Source: Pseudomonadota bacterium
Lineage (GTDB): Bacteria > Pseudomonadota > Alphaproteobacteria > Sphingomonadales > Sphingomonadaceae
Direction of reading: 5' to 3'
NCBI GenBank assembly: GCA_023400405.1
Contig: JAEXFD010000030.1
Location: 62,001-126,000 of the forward strand
Length of the DNA stretch: 64,000 nucleotides
The position numbers were made by a program, and so were the translations under genes. Position 1 is the stretch's first letter. Each line of letters begins with the position of its first letter. Shown here piece by piece: positions 1-9,034 of this stretch. The notes beneath the pieces were generated by a model, which was not told the DNA's origin, did not search any database, and saw only the letters and a list, made by a program, of their open reading frames with translations.

Positions 1-1661
1 AGCGCCGCCCGGCCGGTGACGACCGGCGCGACCTGGTATTTGCGGCGCAGCCACGCTCCCACCGGCCAGCCGATCACGGTGAGCAGCAGCATGAGCAGCG
101 ACAGCCCCGCGACGAGCAGGAACAGGTTCGAATTGCGCGCCGCCGGCACCGCCTGGAGGATGCCCACCGGATTGGCACTGTCGAGGATCGAGCGCCGCCC
201 CGCAACTTCGGTCACCGCCAGCTGCCGCGTGCCGTCCACATCGCGCCACAGGCCGGGCGCGATCTCGCGGAACGTCTTTCCCTCGATCGAGGCGACGCTG
301 ATCGTCCCGTCGGGATTGGCGACCACCTGGTCCTGCTGGATCAGGTAGAAGATGCTCATGAAGCCGGTCTCGACCCGGCGCGAGCTCTCGTAGCGCCCGG
401 CCAGCGCCTGGGCGTCGGCCGCCGCGCTGGCGATCGCGGGGGGCGTCACGTTCTTCGGCCCCGGGAAATAGCGGTCCATGAACTCGTCGAAGAACCGCTC
501 GCGCACGCCATAGGCGGAATCGCGCTCGCCCCGGCTGCTCAGGCTGACGAAGATGCCGACATTCTTGGCGGGGATCAGGTTGAGATCGGTGTGGAACACC
601 ACCGTGTCGCCGCCATGGCCATAGACGTCGAGGCCGTTGCGCACGCTGTGGAAGAAGCCATGGGCGAGCGAATCGAAGCCTGGCCGCGCAGGAGCCGGGC
701 GGCGGAGCAGCGCCTCGGTCTCGGGCCGCAGGATCTGGGCGTTGCCGAAGCGGCCGTCCTGGAGGTGCGCGATCATGAAGTTCGCCATGTCGGCCGCGGT
801 CGTGCTGACCGATCCGGCCGGCGCGGTGACGACCAGCTCGAACTTCTCGGCCGGCCCGTCGCTCTGGCGATAACCCTTGGCGGCCAGCGGCGCGAGCGCG
901 GGCGGCAGCGGCTGGACGAAGGTGGTGTGCGCCATGCCGAGCGGCGCCAGGATGTGGCGCTGGACATAGGCCTCGAACGGCTCGCCCGAGACGCGCTGGA
1001 CGATATAGCCCGCCAGCGCCACGCCGTAATTGGAATAGGCCGGCGCTTCACCGGGCGCCGACAGGAACGGGCGCGTATTCTCCTTGAGATAGCGCTCGGT
1101 CGTCTTCATCAGCTTGGGATCGCTGGCGAGCAGGTCCTTCAGTCCCTCCTCGAAGCCGCCGCGATGCGTCATCAGGTCGTTCATCGTCACCGGCCGATTG
1201 CCCGGCGGCGTGATCTTGAAGTCGAGATAGCGATTGACGTCGGCATTGAGGTCGATCTTGCCCGCCTCGACGAGCTGCATCACCGCGGTCCAGGTGAGCA
1301 GCTTCGAGGTCGAGCCGATCCGCATCAGGTTGCGATCGGGGTCCATCTTCGCCTTGGTCGCGACATCGGCATAACCATAGCCGCGCTTGGCGAGAATCTG
1401 TCCGTCCTTGACCACCACCACTTGTGCGCCAGCGATCTTGCCGCCCTCGAGCGCGCCGGGGAAATAGCCGTCGAGCCAGGCATTGAGGTCGCTGGCGGTG
1501 AGCTCGGGCGCCGCGGGCGCTGCCGGTGCGGCGGCCTGGCCGGTCGAGGCCGGCGCGGGGCCGGTCACGGGCGGCTTGGCGGCCGGCCCCTCCTGGGGCA
1601 GCGCGGGCCCGGCGATCAGCAGCGCCGAAAGCAGCGCGGCGAGAGACTTTCTGCCCTTCAT
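1..1661 (-). CDS. S12-type serine hydrolase, C-terminus outside window
   Basis: Beta-lactamase/penicillin-binding-protein-like hydrolase (peptidase S12 group: D-aminopeptidases, DD-carboxypeptidases, AmpH-like enzymes). The first 553 residues are visible. They show a hydrophobic signal segment, a Pro/Ala linker, the nucleophile motif STSK near residues 116-119 and a YSN motif near 205-207. The last visible part contains a membrane segment (NLFLLVAGLSLLML). The layout matches the hydrolase at 10044-12068, which has four C-terminal membrane segments, so the two are probably paralogues. It is the last visible gene of the operon that starts with the TonB receptor. The substrate is unknown; a D-amino-acid-containing peptide is inferred from the neighbours. 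Confidence 0.85.
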   Translation of the reverse strand, partial: MKGRKSLAALLSALLIAGPALPQEGPAAKPPVTGPAPASTGQAAAPAAPAAPELTASDLNAWLDGYFPGALEGGKIAGAQVVVVKDGQILAKRGYGYADVATKAKMDPDRNLMRIGSTSKLLTWTAVMQLVEAGKIDLNADVNRYLDFKITPPGNRPVTMNDLMTHRGGFEEGLKDLLASDPKLMKTTERYLKENTRPFLSAPGEAPAYSNYGVALAGYIVQRVSGEPFEAYVQRHILAPLGMAHTTFVQPLPPALAPLAAKGYRQSDGPAEKFELVVTAPAGSVSTTAADMANFMIAHLQDGRFGNAQILRPETEALLRRPAPARPGFDSLAHGFFHSVRNGLDVYGHGGDTVVFHTDLNLIPAKNVGIFVSLSSRGERDSAYGVRERFFDEFMDRYFPGPKNVTPPAIASAAADAQALAGRYESSRRVETGFMSIFYLIQQDQVVANPDGTISVASIEGKTFREIAPGLWRDVDGTRQLAVTEVAGRRSILDSANPVGILQAVPAARNSNLFLLVAGLSLLMLLLTVIGWPVGAWLRRKYQVAPVVTGRAA

Positions 1662-1698
1662 CTTGCGGTCTCCACTCCTGGGGTTCTGGCCGGCGGGT

Positions 1699-3276
1699 TC
1701 ACCGCGCCGCGCCTTCGGGCGCGAAGGCGAGGTCGCCATAGTCATAGCTGAAATCGGCGATCGGCGAGACGGCCTTGGCGGTGATCCGCGCGACCTTGCC
1801 TTCGGCATCGAGCGCGAAGGTCAGGTAGGCCGGCTCGATCGCCGGATCGTCGAAGCGCACCACGAAGGTGTCATATTGATAATGGGTCAGCCGGCCCTTC
1901 ATCCGCGGCGTGGGCACGAAATCGGCGGTGAGCCCCTGAGCGTCCGCCGTGATCGAGAGCGGGCCGTACCAGGGATCGACATAGCGCCCGGCATAGCGCG
2001 CGAGCGGCAGCGACGGGCCGACCTGGGCCGGCGTCGCCCCCTTTTGCGCCACGGCCGCCTCGGCCGCGGCAATGCGCTGACGGCGATAGGCACCGAAGCG
2101 CGCCGCCCAGTCGGTGTGCGGCAGGCCGAGATAATGGTCGAGCAGTTCGTACATCAGGCCGAAGCGCGGCTCGGCCTCCTCGCTGTTGATCTCGATCGCG
2201 AAGCCGGTCTTGCGCTCCGGGATCAGCACCACGACCGAAGTCGAGCCATAGACGCCGCCGGCATGCCAGATGATCCGGTGCCCGCGATAATCGCGCACTT
2301 CCCAGCCGAGCGCATAGGCGTCGAAGCTGGGCTGGGTGCCGGCGATCGGCTCGGGCAGCTCGGCGATCGGCATCGGCGTCACCGGCGCCCACATCTCGCG
2401 CGCGCTGGCCTCGGAGTAAACCCGCCCGCCGTCCGGCAGCGCGCCCTGGTTGAGCTGGACCTGCAGCCAGCGCGCCATGTCGTTGGCGCTCGCCGCCAGC
2501 AGCCCGGCCGGCGCCGAGGCCTGGGGAAGATGGTCGGCCTCGTCGAGCCGGCGCATCGGGCCGGTGCCGCGCACGGCGCCGCCGAAACGGGCATGCGGAT
2601 AGGCGCGATTGGCAGTGGCGAAGAGCTGGTCGAACGTGTCGGTCGCGCGGGTCATTCCCGACGGCCGCAGCACGTGATCGCGCAGATAGGCCTCCCAGCT
2701 CTGGCCGCTCACCGCCTCGATCAGCGCGCCGGCGACAATGTAGAGGACATTGTCATAGGCATAGCCGCTGCGGAAGCTCGTGGCCGGGCGGATATAGCGC
2801 AGCCGCCGGACGATCTCGTCGCGCGAATAGCTGCCGCGCGGAATGTAGAGCAGGTCCCCCGCCCCCATGCCGAGCCCGCTGCGATGGACGAGCAGGTCGC
2901 GCACCGTCATCTCGCGCGTCACCCAGGCATCGTACATCTGGAAGCCCGGCAAGTGATCGACCACGCGATCGTCCCAGCCGATCTTGCCGGCATCGACGAG
3001 CGTGGCGAGCGCGGCGCTGGTCATCGCCTTGGCCGTCGATCCGATCGTGAAGATCGTATCGGCATTGACCTTTTCCGGCGCGCCGAGCCGGCGCACGCCA
3101 TAGCCCTTGGCGTGGACGATCTTGCCGTCCTCGACGATCGCCACGGCCATGCCGGGCGTCGCCGTAGCCTTGAGCAGTTCCTCGATGCGGGCGTCGAGGC
3201 CGCCTGGCGGATCGGCCAGCGCGGGCGTCGCGGCGACGAGCGCCAGCGGCAGGGCAAGGGCGGACAAACGGATCAT
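1699..3276 (-). CDS. Secreted S12-type serine hydrolase (525 aa)
   Basis: Signal peptide (MIRLSALALPLALVAATPALA), then a class C beta-lactamase-like domain with S80-T-A-K83 as the catalytic Ser/Lys pair, Y174-D-N176 as the second motif and HAGG near residue 365 in the place of the third motif. About 130 further residues resemble the C-terminal domain often attached to these hydrolases. The frame stays open upstream inside the preceding gene. This start is chosen for its signal peptide and because its ATG overlaps the preceding stop as ATGA. It is probably periplasmic or surface exposed. The family includes D-aminopeptidases and esterases; the peptide role here is inferred from dgcN upstream. 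Confidence 0.88.
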   Translation of the reverse strand: MIRLSALALPLALVAATPALADPPGGLDARIEELLKATATPGMAVAIVEDGKIVHAKGYGVRRLGAPEKVNADTIFTIGSTAKAMTSAALATLVDAGKIGWDDRVVDHLPGFQMYDAWVTREMTVRDLLVHRSGLGMGAGDLLYIPRGSYSRDEIVRRLRYIRPATSFRSGYAYDNVLYIVAGALIEAVSGQSWEAYLRDHVLRPSGMTRATDTFDQLFATANRAYPHARFGGAVRGTGPMRRLDEADHLPQASAPAGLLAASANDMARWLQVQLNQGALPDGGRVYSEASAREMWAPVTPMPIAELPEPIAGTQPSFDAYALGWEVRDYRGHRIIWHAGGVYGSTSVVVLIPERKTGFAIEINSEEAEPRFGLMYELLDHYLGLPHTDWAARFGAYRRQRIAAAEAAVAQKGATPAQVGPSLPLARYAGRYVDPWYGPLSITADAQGLTADFVPTPRMKGRLTHYQYDTFVVRFDDPAIEPAYLTFALDAEGKVARITAKAVSPIADFSYDYGDLAFAPEGAAR

Positions 3277-4391
3277 AGCGCCTCGGACTGGTTGGCCGTG
3301 CGCCCCACGCCCCGCAGGGCGATCGTCAGCAGCAGCGGCAGGACGTAAACGAGGAGCAGCACCCAGGCGAGCGCACGATAGCCCGAAGCGATCAGCGCGA
3401 CGAGGCCGACCCGCTCGGCGACGAGCATGCAGGGTACGAGCAGCAGCAGCGCCGCAAGCGCGCGCGTGGCGGGGCTGAGCACGATCCGCCCGGCATGGGC
3501 GATCCGCTCGTTGATCGCATGGACGGCGCCGGTGCCGCTTTCGAGCAATGCCGCGAAGATCATCAGCTGGAAAGCAAGGTGGAACGCGGGATGGCCGAGG
3601 CGGACGAGCATATGGTCCGAAGGCAGCACCGCACTCGCGATCTCGGGCAGGAAGGCGGTCATGCTGACGAAGAAAAGCAGCGCCGGCAGCATCGCCAGCG
3701 GCGCGGCGATCATTCCCGCGATAAGGGCATCGCGCCCCGATCGGAAGTGCCGCGTCACCGGCAGCACGATCACTGCGCCGACGATATTGTAGCCGGCATA
3801 GGTGAGCCCGCCCATCGCCCAATCGCCCGAAGGCGGCCCCGCCTCGCCGAATGCGGCGGCGATCCGGTCCCCCACACCGGTCAGCGCGAGCACGAGGAAC
3901 AGCGCATAAGTCGCGTAGAGCAGCACCGAGACCCAGACGAATACCCGCTCGACGCCCGCATTGCCGAAGGCGACGCAGGCGATGATCCCCGCCATCAGTG
4001 CGAGCGTGCCGGCGATCGGCGGCAGGCCGAGCGTCGCCGCGCCGATCGCCCCCGCCGCCGCGCCGAACACGGCGAGGATCAGCACGATGAACAGCGCATA
4101 GGCGAGTTCGAACGCCACCCAGAAACGGCCGAGCAGCGCGCGGAAGAAGGTGCGATAATCCTGCGCGCCGATCGCATGCGCGAAGCGGAAGGTCGCCGCC
4201 GCCACCGCGGCCCAGATCGCCATCGCAAGGAGCATCGCGGCGAGCCCGCCCCACGGCCCCGCCGGCAGGAAGAATTCGGCGATCTCGCGGCCCGTGGCAT
4301 AGCCGCCGCCGATCACCACCGCCTTGAACGCCAGGCCCGGCAGGACGAACCTGCGGAACCGGTCGAGGGCCGTGGCGCTCAGAATTGGCAT
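3273..4391 (-). CDS. YkvI-like multi-pass membrane transporter (372 aa)
   Basis: Polytopic membrane protein with roughly ten hydrophobic segments. The first segment contains GGGYATGREIAEFF, which resembles the G(A/G)G(F/Y)ATGxEI motif of the uncharacterised YkvI family, thought to share the fold of amino-acid/cation symporters. It overlaps dgcN by 13 nt at its start and the S12 hydrolase by 4 nt at its end, so it is tightly coupled in the operon. From the context it is a candidate inner-membrane importer for D-glutamate or a D-Glu peptide. No substrate can be read from the sequence. Confidence 0.8.
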   Translation of the reverse strand: MPILSATALDRFRRFVLPGLAFKAVVIGGGYATGREIAEFFLPAGPWGGLAAMLLAMAIWAAVAAATFRFAHAIGAQDYRTFFRALLGRFWVAFELAYALFIVLILAVFGAAAGAIGAATLGLPPIAGTLALMAGIIACVAFGNAGVERVFVWVSVLLYATYALFLVLALTGVGDRIAAAFGEAGPPSGDWAMGGLTYAGYNIVGAVIVLPVTRHFRSGRDALIAGMIAAPLAMLPALLFFVSMTAFLPEIASAVLPSDHMLVRLGHPAFHLAFQLMIFAALLESGTGAVHAINERIAHAGRIVLSPATRALAALLLLVPCMLVAERVGLVALIASGYRALAWVLLLVYVLPLLLTIALRGVGRTANQSEAL

Positions 4392-5434
4392 GCGGCGAGC
4401 AGCCTCTCGAACGCCGCGCCGCCCCGCACCGGATCGGCGACGGGCAGGTTCAGCCGCTCAGCCGTGCGGGCGATTTCCGCCTCGGCCGCGGCATCGTCCA
4501 TCCCGGCGGTGTTGAGGCTGATCCCTGCGCAGCGGATGGCGGGGTTTGTTAGTCGACCGAGCGCGATCGTCTGCTCGATCACCGCTTCGATCGGCGGCAC
4601 CATGAAGCCGGGGCTGCCGAGCACCTGGGTGCGGCCGGGCTGGTGACAGACGACGAACAGGTCCGGCTGGCTGCCATGAAGCAGCGCCAGCGACACCGCG
4701 GCATAGGCCGGGTGGAAGATCGATCCCTGGCCTTCGATCACGTCGAGATGATCGGGCGCCGCGGCCGGGCTCAGCAGCTCGGCCGCACCCGCCGCGAAAT
4801 CGGCGACGACGGCGTCGAGCGCGATCCCTTCCCCGGCGATCATGATGCCGGTCTGGCCGCTCGCCCGGAAGGTCGCGTCCAGGCCGCGGGCGCGCAGGCC
4901 CTGGGCGATCGCGAGTGCCGTATATTTCTTGCCCAGCGCGCAATCGGTGCCGACCGTGAGCAGCCGCCTTCCGCTCCGCTTTGCGCCAGTCCCGACCGGC
5001 AATTTGGGCGGAGGCACGCGCAGGTCGAACAGCCGGGTGCCGCGCCGCGCCGCCGCTGCGCTGAGTTCCGGAATATCGGCGAGCCGCATGTGCATCCCCG
5101 CGACGAGATCGAGACCAGCTTCGATCGCCGCCAGCAATTCGGCCATCCAGCTCGGCGGGATCACGCCGCCGGGATTAGCGACGCCGATCACCATCGCGCG
5201 TGCGCCCGCCGCCGCTGCTTCGGCGGGGGTCATGCGCGGTAGGCCGGTGGTGACCCGGGCCTCGGGCAGAGCATGTTCGGCCAGGCAGCGATCAGCCGCC
5301 CAATCGCGCAATCCGAACGCGGTCTTGGCGAACCCTGCCTCGACCGTGTCGCCGAGGAACAGGAGATAGGGCGAAGGCAACGCATGAACGGGCTCGGGCC
5401 GGACCGGCCGGACGAGCGAGGAAAGATCGCTCAC
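4379..5434 (-). CDS. dgcN: D-glutamate N-acetyltransferase DgcN (DUF1611 family)
   Basis: 351-aa cytoplasmic protein of the DUF1611 family. The C-terminal half has a P-loop-like GTDCALGKKYTA, followed by SGQTGIMIAG, EGQGSIFHPAY and VVCHQPGR, all typical of the family. DgcN was described as acetylating D-glutamate in the DgcN-DgcA route, where N-acetyl-D-Glu is then racemised to the L form and deacetylated. It starts 3 nt after the TonB receptor stop and overlaps the YkvI-like transporter. The partner racemase is at 9031-10044 in the neighbouring operon. No obvious deacetylase gene is seen in the window. The family call is strong; the substrate is taken from the family. Confidence 0.85.
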   Translation of the reverse strand: MSDLSSLVRPVRPEPVHALPSPYLLFLGDTVEAGFAKTAFGLRDWAADRCLAEHALPEARVTTGLPRMTPAEAAAAGARAMVIGVANPGGVIPPSWMAELLAAIEAGLDLVAGMHMRLADIPELSAAAARRGTRLFDLRVPPPKLPVGTGAKRSGRRLLTVGTDCALGKKYTALAIAQGLRARGLDATFRASGQTGIMIAGEGIALDAVVADFAAGAAELLSPAAAPDHLDVIEGQGSIFHPAYAAVSLALLHGSQPDLFVVCHQPGRTQVLGSPGFMVPPIEAVIEQTIALGRLTNPAIRCAGISLNTAGMDDAAAEAEIARTAERLNLPVADPVRGGAAFERLLAACQF

Positions 5435-5437
5435 GGA

Positions 5438-7666
5438 TCAGAAGCCTGCACCGAGCGTCACGCCGATCGTTCTCGGCCGGATGATGCCCGTGCCGACCGC
5501 GCCGAAGGGATAATTGCCCTCGCCGACCACGCTGGTCTTGCCCTCGGCATTGCCCAGATTCTTGACATAGGCCTCGAGCGAGAACTTGCCGAAATCGACG
5601 CCCGCGCGCAGGTCGATCACCGCATAGGACGGCACCTTGTAGGTACGTCCGGCGAGCACCGGTTCCGTACTGAACGGCCCCGCCTGCTCGCCGACATAGC
5701 GCAGCGATCCGCCGACGAAGGCCGAGGTCTCGTCGCCCATTTTCCATTGATAGTCGCTGTTCACCGACACGGCGTATTTGGGCGTGAAGGGCAGCCGGTC
5801 GCCATCGCGTCCGCCGATCAGCGCATCGGTATCCTCTTGCAGCTTGGCATCCGTGTACGCCCCGTTGATCGCCACTTCGAAGCCCTTGGTCGGCCGCATC
5901 GTCGCCGTGAACTCCACGCCGTCACTGCGCGCCTTGCCGCCATTGGCGTTGACGCCGAAGTCGTCGATCTGGGCGAAGAGTTGGATGTCCTTCCAGTCGA
6001 TGTGGAACGCAGCAAGGTCGATGCCGAAGGTGCGGTCGGCAGTCTCGGCCTTGATGCCGACTTCGTAGCTGATCAGCGAGTCCGAACGATAGGTCTTGAC
6101 GTCGGTCGGCGCATTGGGCGGCACGATGTTCGGTCCGCCGGGACGGAACCCCTTGGCGACACGGGCATAGATCGCGCCGTTCGCCCCGAACTTGAACTTC
6201 GGCGCCACCGACCAGGTGAAGACGTTCTCGTCCGAATCCGACGTCAGCGTCGGCGGCGCGAGCAGGCCGGTGCCGCCCTGATCGGCCGTCTGGCTGTTGT
6301 GACTGTAGCGCCCGCCAAAGGTCAGGTCGAAGCGGGGGCCGAAGTGGAGCGTGCCATTGGCGAAGCCCGCGACCTCCTCATAGCGCGAATGGGTGGCGCC
6401 ATCGAAGAGTTGGGGCACGCCGGTGAAGATCGTGAAGCTGTTGCGCTCATAGACATCGAGCCGCTGCGCGATCACGCCCTTTTCCCAATTGTAATAGCCG
6501 CCGACCAGCCATTCGAACGTATCGTTCGGCGACGAGGCGAGCCGCACTTCCTGGGTGAAGCGATCGACATCGGTGTGCTGAACCAGCCCGATATCCGCCG
6601 CGGGACCGGCGGGCTCGGCATAGAGCCCGAGCGCCTTGCCATAGGAGACGGTGAGGTCGTCGCGCAGCGATTCCTTGAGGCTGCTGTAGCTGGTCGAGGA
6701 GGTCAGCGTCGCGAAGCCCAGGTCGAGATCGGCGGTGCCGTTGTACACGCGATAGGCGATGTCGGTATATTCGGGGACGTATTGCGAAGCGGTGCGGCCC
6801 CGCAGCGTGCGCAGGGTGACGGGATCGCTCTCGACCACGCTCGCGGCATTGCTGTTGAGGTTCTGAAGTATCGCAGTCAGCCGCAGCGAGAAATTGGTCG
6901 TCGGCTTGAACAGCGCCGAGACGCGGCCGCCATAGCTCTTCGAATCGTTGATGTTCTTGGCGACGTCCGATCCCGCCTGGCCGGTGGAATCGATGAAGCC
7001 GCCATAGCTGCGGTAAAAGCCCGAGCCGCGCACCGCCAGGCTATCGGAGATCGGCACGTTCAGCATCGCGGAGCCGAGATAGGAGGCCTCGCCACCATCA
7101 GTGGTCTCCACGCTGCCGCGCACCCGGCCAGTGAAGCGACCAGTCTCGGGCTCGGCCGAGACGAACTTGATCACCCCGCCCAGCGAACTCGCGCCATAGA
7201 GCGTGCCCTGCGGCCCGCGCAGCACTTCGATCCGCGCCATGTCGAACGTATCGATCTCCCCCGCCAGGATCGCGGCATTGACCTGCCCGCTCGACGATCC
7301 GAACGGCGTTTCGTCGACATAGGTGGCGACCGTCGCGGCGACGCCGCCGGTGTTGATGCCGCGCAGCACGACCCGGCCCTCGCCGGCATTGCTCTGGGCG
7401 ATCTGCAGCCCGGGAATGAGCTTGGCATAATCCTGGAAGCTGAACGCCTGTTGCCGCTCGAGCGCCTCGCCGCCGACCACCGAGACCGATTGCGGCACGT
7501 CGATCAGCGTCTGGGTGCGCTTCTGGGCGGTGACGACGATGTCATCCTCGCCGCGCACTTCCTGCGGCGCAGCCGAGCTTGGGGCCGTTTGCGCAAAGGC
7601 CGAGGTGCTGGCGAGCAGCGAGGCCAGCGGCGCGATCGTCGAACAGGCTAGGCGGAGTGTCGTCAT
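5438..7666 (-). CDS. TonB-dependent outer-membrane receptor (742 aa)
   Basis: Signal peptide ending near ASTSAFA, then a TonB-box-like DDIVVTAQ, a plug domain (DVPQSVSVVGG, VVLRGINTGG, VEVLRGPQGTLYG, GGVIKFV) and a 22-strand-type barrel ending in aromatic Phe (TLGAGF). It is the first gene of operon A, directly followed by dgcN, a permease and two S12 hydrolases. Import of a D-Glu-containing peptide or murein fragment across the outer membrane is the likely job, by context only. A promoter with a shared operator motif lies just upstream. Confidence 0.93.
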   Translation of the reverse strand: MTTLRLACSTIAPLASLLASTSAFAQTAPSSAAPQEVRGEDDIVVTAQKRTQTLIDVPQSVSVVGGEALERQQAFSFQDYAKLIPGLQIAQSNAGEGRVVLRGINTGGVAATVATYVDETPFGSSSGQVNAAILAGEIDTFDMARIEVLRGPQGTLYGASSLGGVIKFVSAEPETGRFTGRVRGSVETTDGGEASYLGSAMLNVPISDSLAVRGSGFYRSYGGFIDSTGQAGSDVAKNINDSKSYGGRVSALFKPTTNFSLRLTAILQNLNSNAASVVESDPVTLRTLRGRTASQYVPEYTDIAYRVYNGTADLDLGFATLTSSTSYSSLKESLRDDLTVSYGKALGLYAEPAGPAADIGLVQHTDVDRFTQEVRLASSPNDTFEWLVGGYYNWEKGVIAQRLDVYERNSFTIFTGVPQLFDGATHSRYEEVAGFANGTLHFGPRFDLTFGGRYSHNSQTADQGGTGLLAPPTLTSDSDENVFTWSVAPKFKFGANGAIYARVAKGFRPGGPNIVPPNAPTDVKTYRSDSLISYEVGIKAETADRTFGIDLAAFHIDWKDIQLFAQIDDFGVNANGGKARSDGVEFTATMRPTKGFEVAINGAYTDAKLQEDTDALIGGRDGDRLPFTPKYAVSVNSDYQWKMGDETSAFVGGSLRYVGEQAGPFSTEPVLAGRTYKVPSYAVIDLRAGVDFGKFSLEAYVKNLGNAEGKTSVVGEGNYPFGAVGTGIIRPRTIGVTLGAGF

Positions 7667-7723
7667 GGCTTTCCTCCCGCGGCGCGAACATGCAAATCCT
7701 GCAAGTCGTTAGGCCAATATGAA

Positions 7724-7752
7724 AACTATTGTCCTGATTGGAAACTTGTCAA
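7724..7752 (-). promoter_or_regulatory. Promoter of operon A with CAGGACA motif
   Basis: Reading the minus strand, TTGACA (7747-7752) is followed after 17 nt by ATAGTT (7724-7729). The spacer holds ATCAGGACA (7730-7738), a 9-mer also present at 12111-12119 in front of operon B. This is a plausible sigma-70 promoter with an operator for the XRE-cupin regulator. No transcript start is known. Confidence 0.5.
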
Positions 7753-7762
7753 CCTGAAATCG

Positions 7763-9034
7763 TCACATTTCGCTCGCCACAGCCATCCGCTGCTCGAGCT
7801 TGTCGAGCAGGCGCAGCAACAGGCCCGCCACCAGCGCGAAGACCGCCAGGATCAGGAAGAACAGCCCGTGCCCGGTCCGCCCCCACAAGGTGCCAACGAG
7901 CCCCGCCGCGAGGCTGCCGGCAAAGGTCGCGAGGTACCAGGCGGCCACCGTCGTCGCCCCGAGGCCCTTGGGCGCCAGCCGCGCGAACAGGCCCAAGCCG
8001 GTTGGCAGGATGTGGAGTTCGCCGAAGGTCAGGATGACGAAGAAGGCGACCAGCCACAGCCAATGCGCCGTGCCGCCGGCCGCGCCTAGCGCCGCCAGCA
8101 TCAGATAGGCCCCCGCGACGATCCATGAGCCCAGCGCCATCTTGCGCATCGGCCGCTCCGCACCGCCGCGCTCGGCACGCCGCCGCCACGCCACCAGCAG
8201 CGGCGGAGTCATCACCATCACCAGCAGCGGATTGAGCGCCTGGAACCAGGTCATCGGGATCGTCACGGCACCGGCGCGGCGATCGACCCCGGCATCGGCC
8301 CACAGCGCCACGGTATTGCCAACCTGCTCATAGGCGGCGCGGAACACGGTCACCGACAGTCCGATCGCGACGAGCAGCAGCACCAGCTCGCGGCTGAACC
8401 GCCCGCGCGGCCCCGCGATCGGCTCGGGCGCGGGCCGCAATGCCTGGGCAGGCAGATAGCGCTGGCCGTAGAGATAGATGCACAGGCCCGCGACCATGCC
8501 GATGCCCGCAGCGCCGAACCCGTAATGCCAGCCATACAGCTCGCCCAGCGTCCCGCAGATCAGCGGCGCGAGGAAGCCGCCGATGTTCACCCCGACATAA
8601 TAGACGTTGTACGCCCAGCCGACGCGCGGATCGCCGGGCGCGTAGAGGTCGTCGATCTGGCTCGGCAGGCTCGGCAGGAACAGGCCATTGCCCAGCGCGA
8701 TGGTGATCAACGCGGGGTAGAAGAGCGGCTCGAACGCCATCATGAAATGGCCGAGCGCCATGATCGAGCCGCCCAGGATGATCGCCCGCTTCTTGCCGAG
8801 CAGCCGGTCCGCGATCACCCCGCCGACGATCGGGGTGAAATAGGCGCAGGCGGTGTAGGCGCCATAGATGAGCGAGGAGTCTTCCTGCGCAATCATCAGC
8901 TGCTTGGTCATGTAATAGACCAGCAGCGCGCGCATGCCGTAATAGGAGAACTGCTCCCACATATTGGTGAGGAACAGGATGGTCAGCCCGCGCGGCTGCC
9001 CGAACCAGCTCGGCGCGCGGGCGGGCTCGGTCAT
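7763..9034 (-). CDS. POT/PTR-family proton-coupled peptide transporter (423 aa)
   Basis: Major-facilitator protein of the POT (PTR2) family, which imports di- and tripeptides with protons. The N-terminus has WEQFSYYGMRALLVYY, the ExFxYYG signature region, followed by GGVIADRLLGKKRAI in the loop between helices. About 12 hydrophobic segments are visible. The frame is open further upstream, but this ATG overlaps the end of dgcA by 4 nt and gives the normal family N-terminus. It is the last gene of operon B after the S12 hydrolase and the epimerase, which supports dipeptide uptake. Confidence 0.9.
   Translation of the reverse strand: MTEPARAPSWFGQPRGLTILFLTNMWEQFSYYGMRALLVYYMTKQLMIAQEDSSLIYGAYTACAYFTPIVGGVIADRLLGKKRAIILGGSIMALGHFMMAFEPLFYPALITIALGNGLFLPSLPSQIDDLYAPGDPRVGWAYNVYYVGVNIGGFLAPLICGTLGELYGWHYGFGAAGIGMVAGLCIYLYGQRYLPAQALRPAPEPIAGPRGRFSRELVLLLVAIGLSVTVFRAAYEQVGNTVALWADAGVDRRAGAVTIPMTWFQALNPLLVMVMTPPLLVAWRRRAERGGAERPMRKMALGSWIVAGAYLMLAALGAAGGTAHWLWLVAFFVILTFGELHILPTGLGLFARLAPKGLGATTVAAWYLATFAGSLAAGLVGTLWGRTGHGLFFLILAVFALVAGLLLRLLDKLEQRMAVASEM

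Noticed and set aside
5273..7651. 792-codon open frame on the plus strand opposite the TonB receptor
   Set aside because: It lies fully antisense to a clear TonB receptor; the translation is Arg/Asp/Gly-rich without domains, as expected from GC-rich antisense frames.
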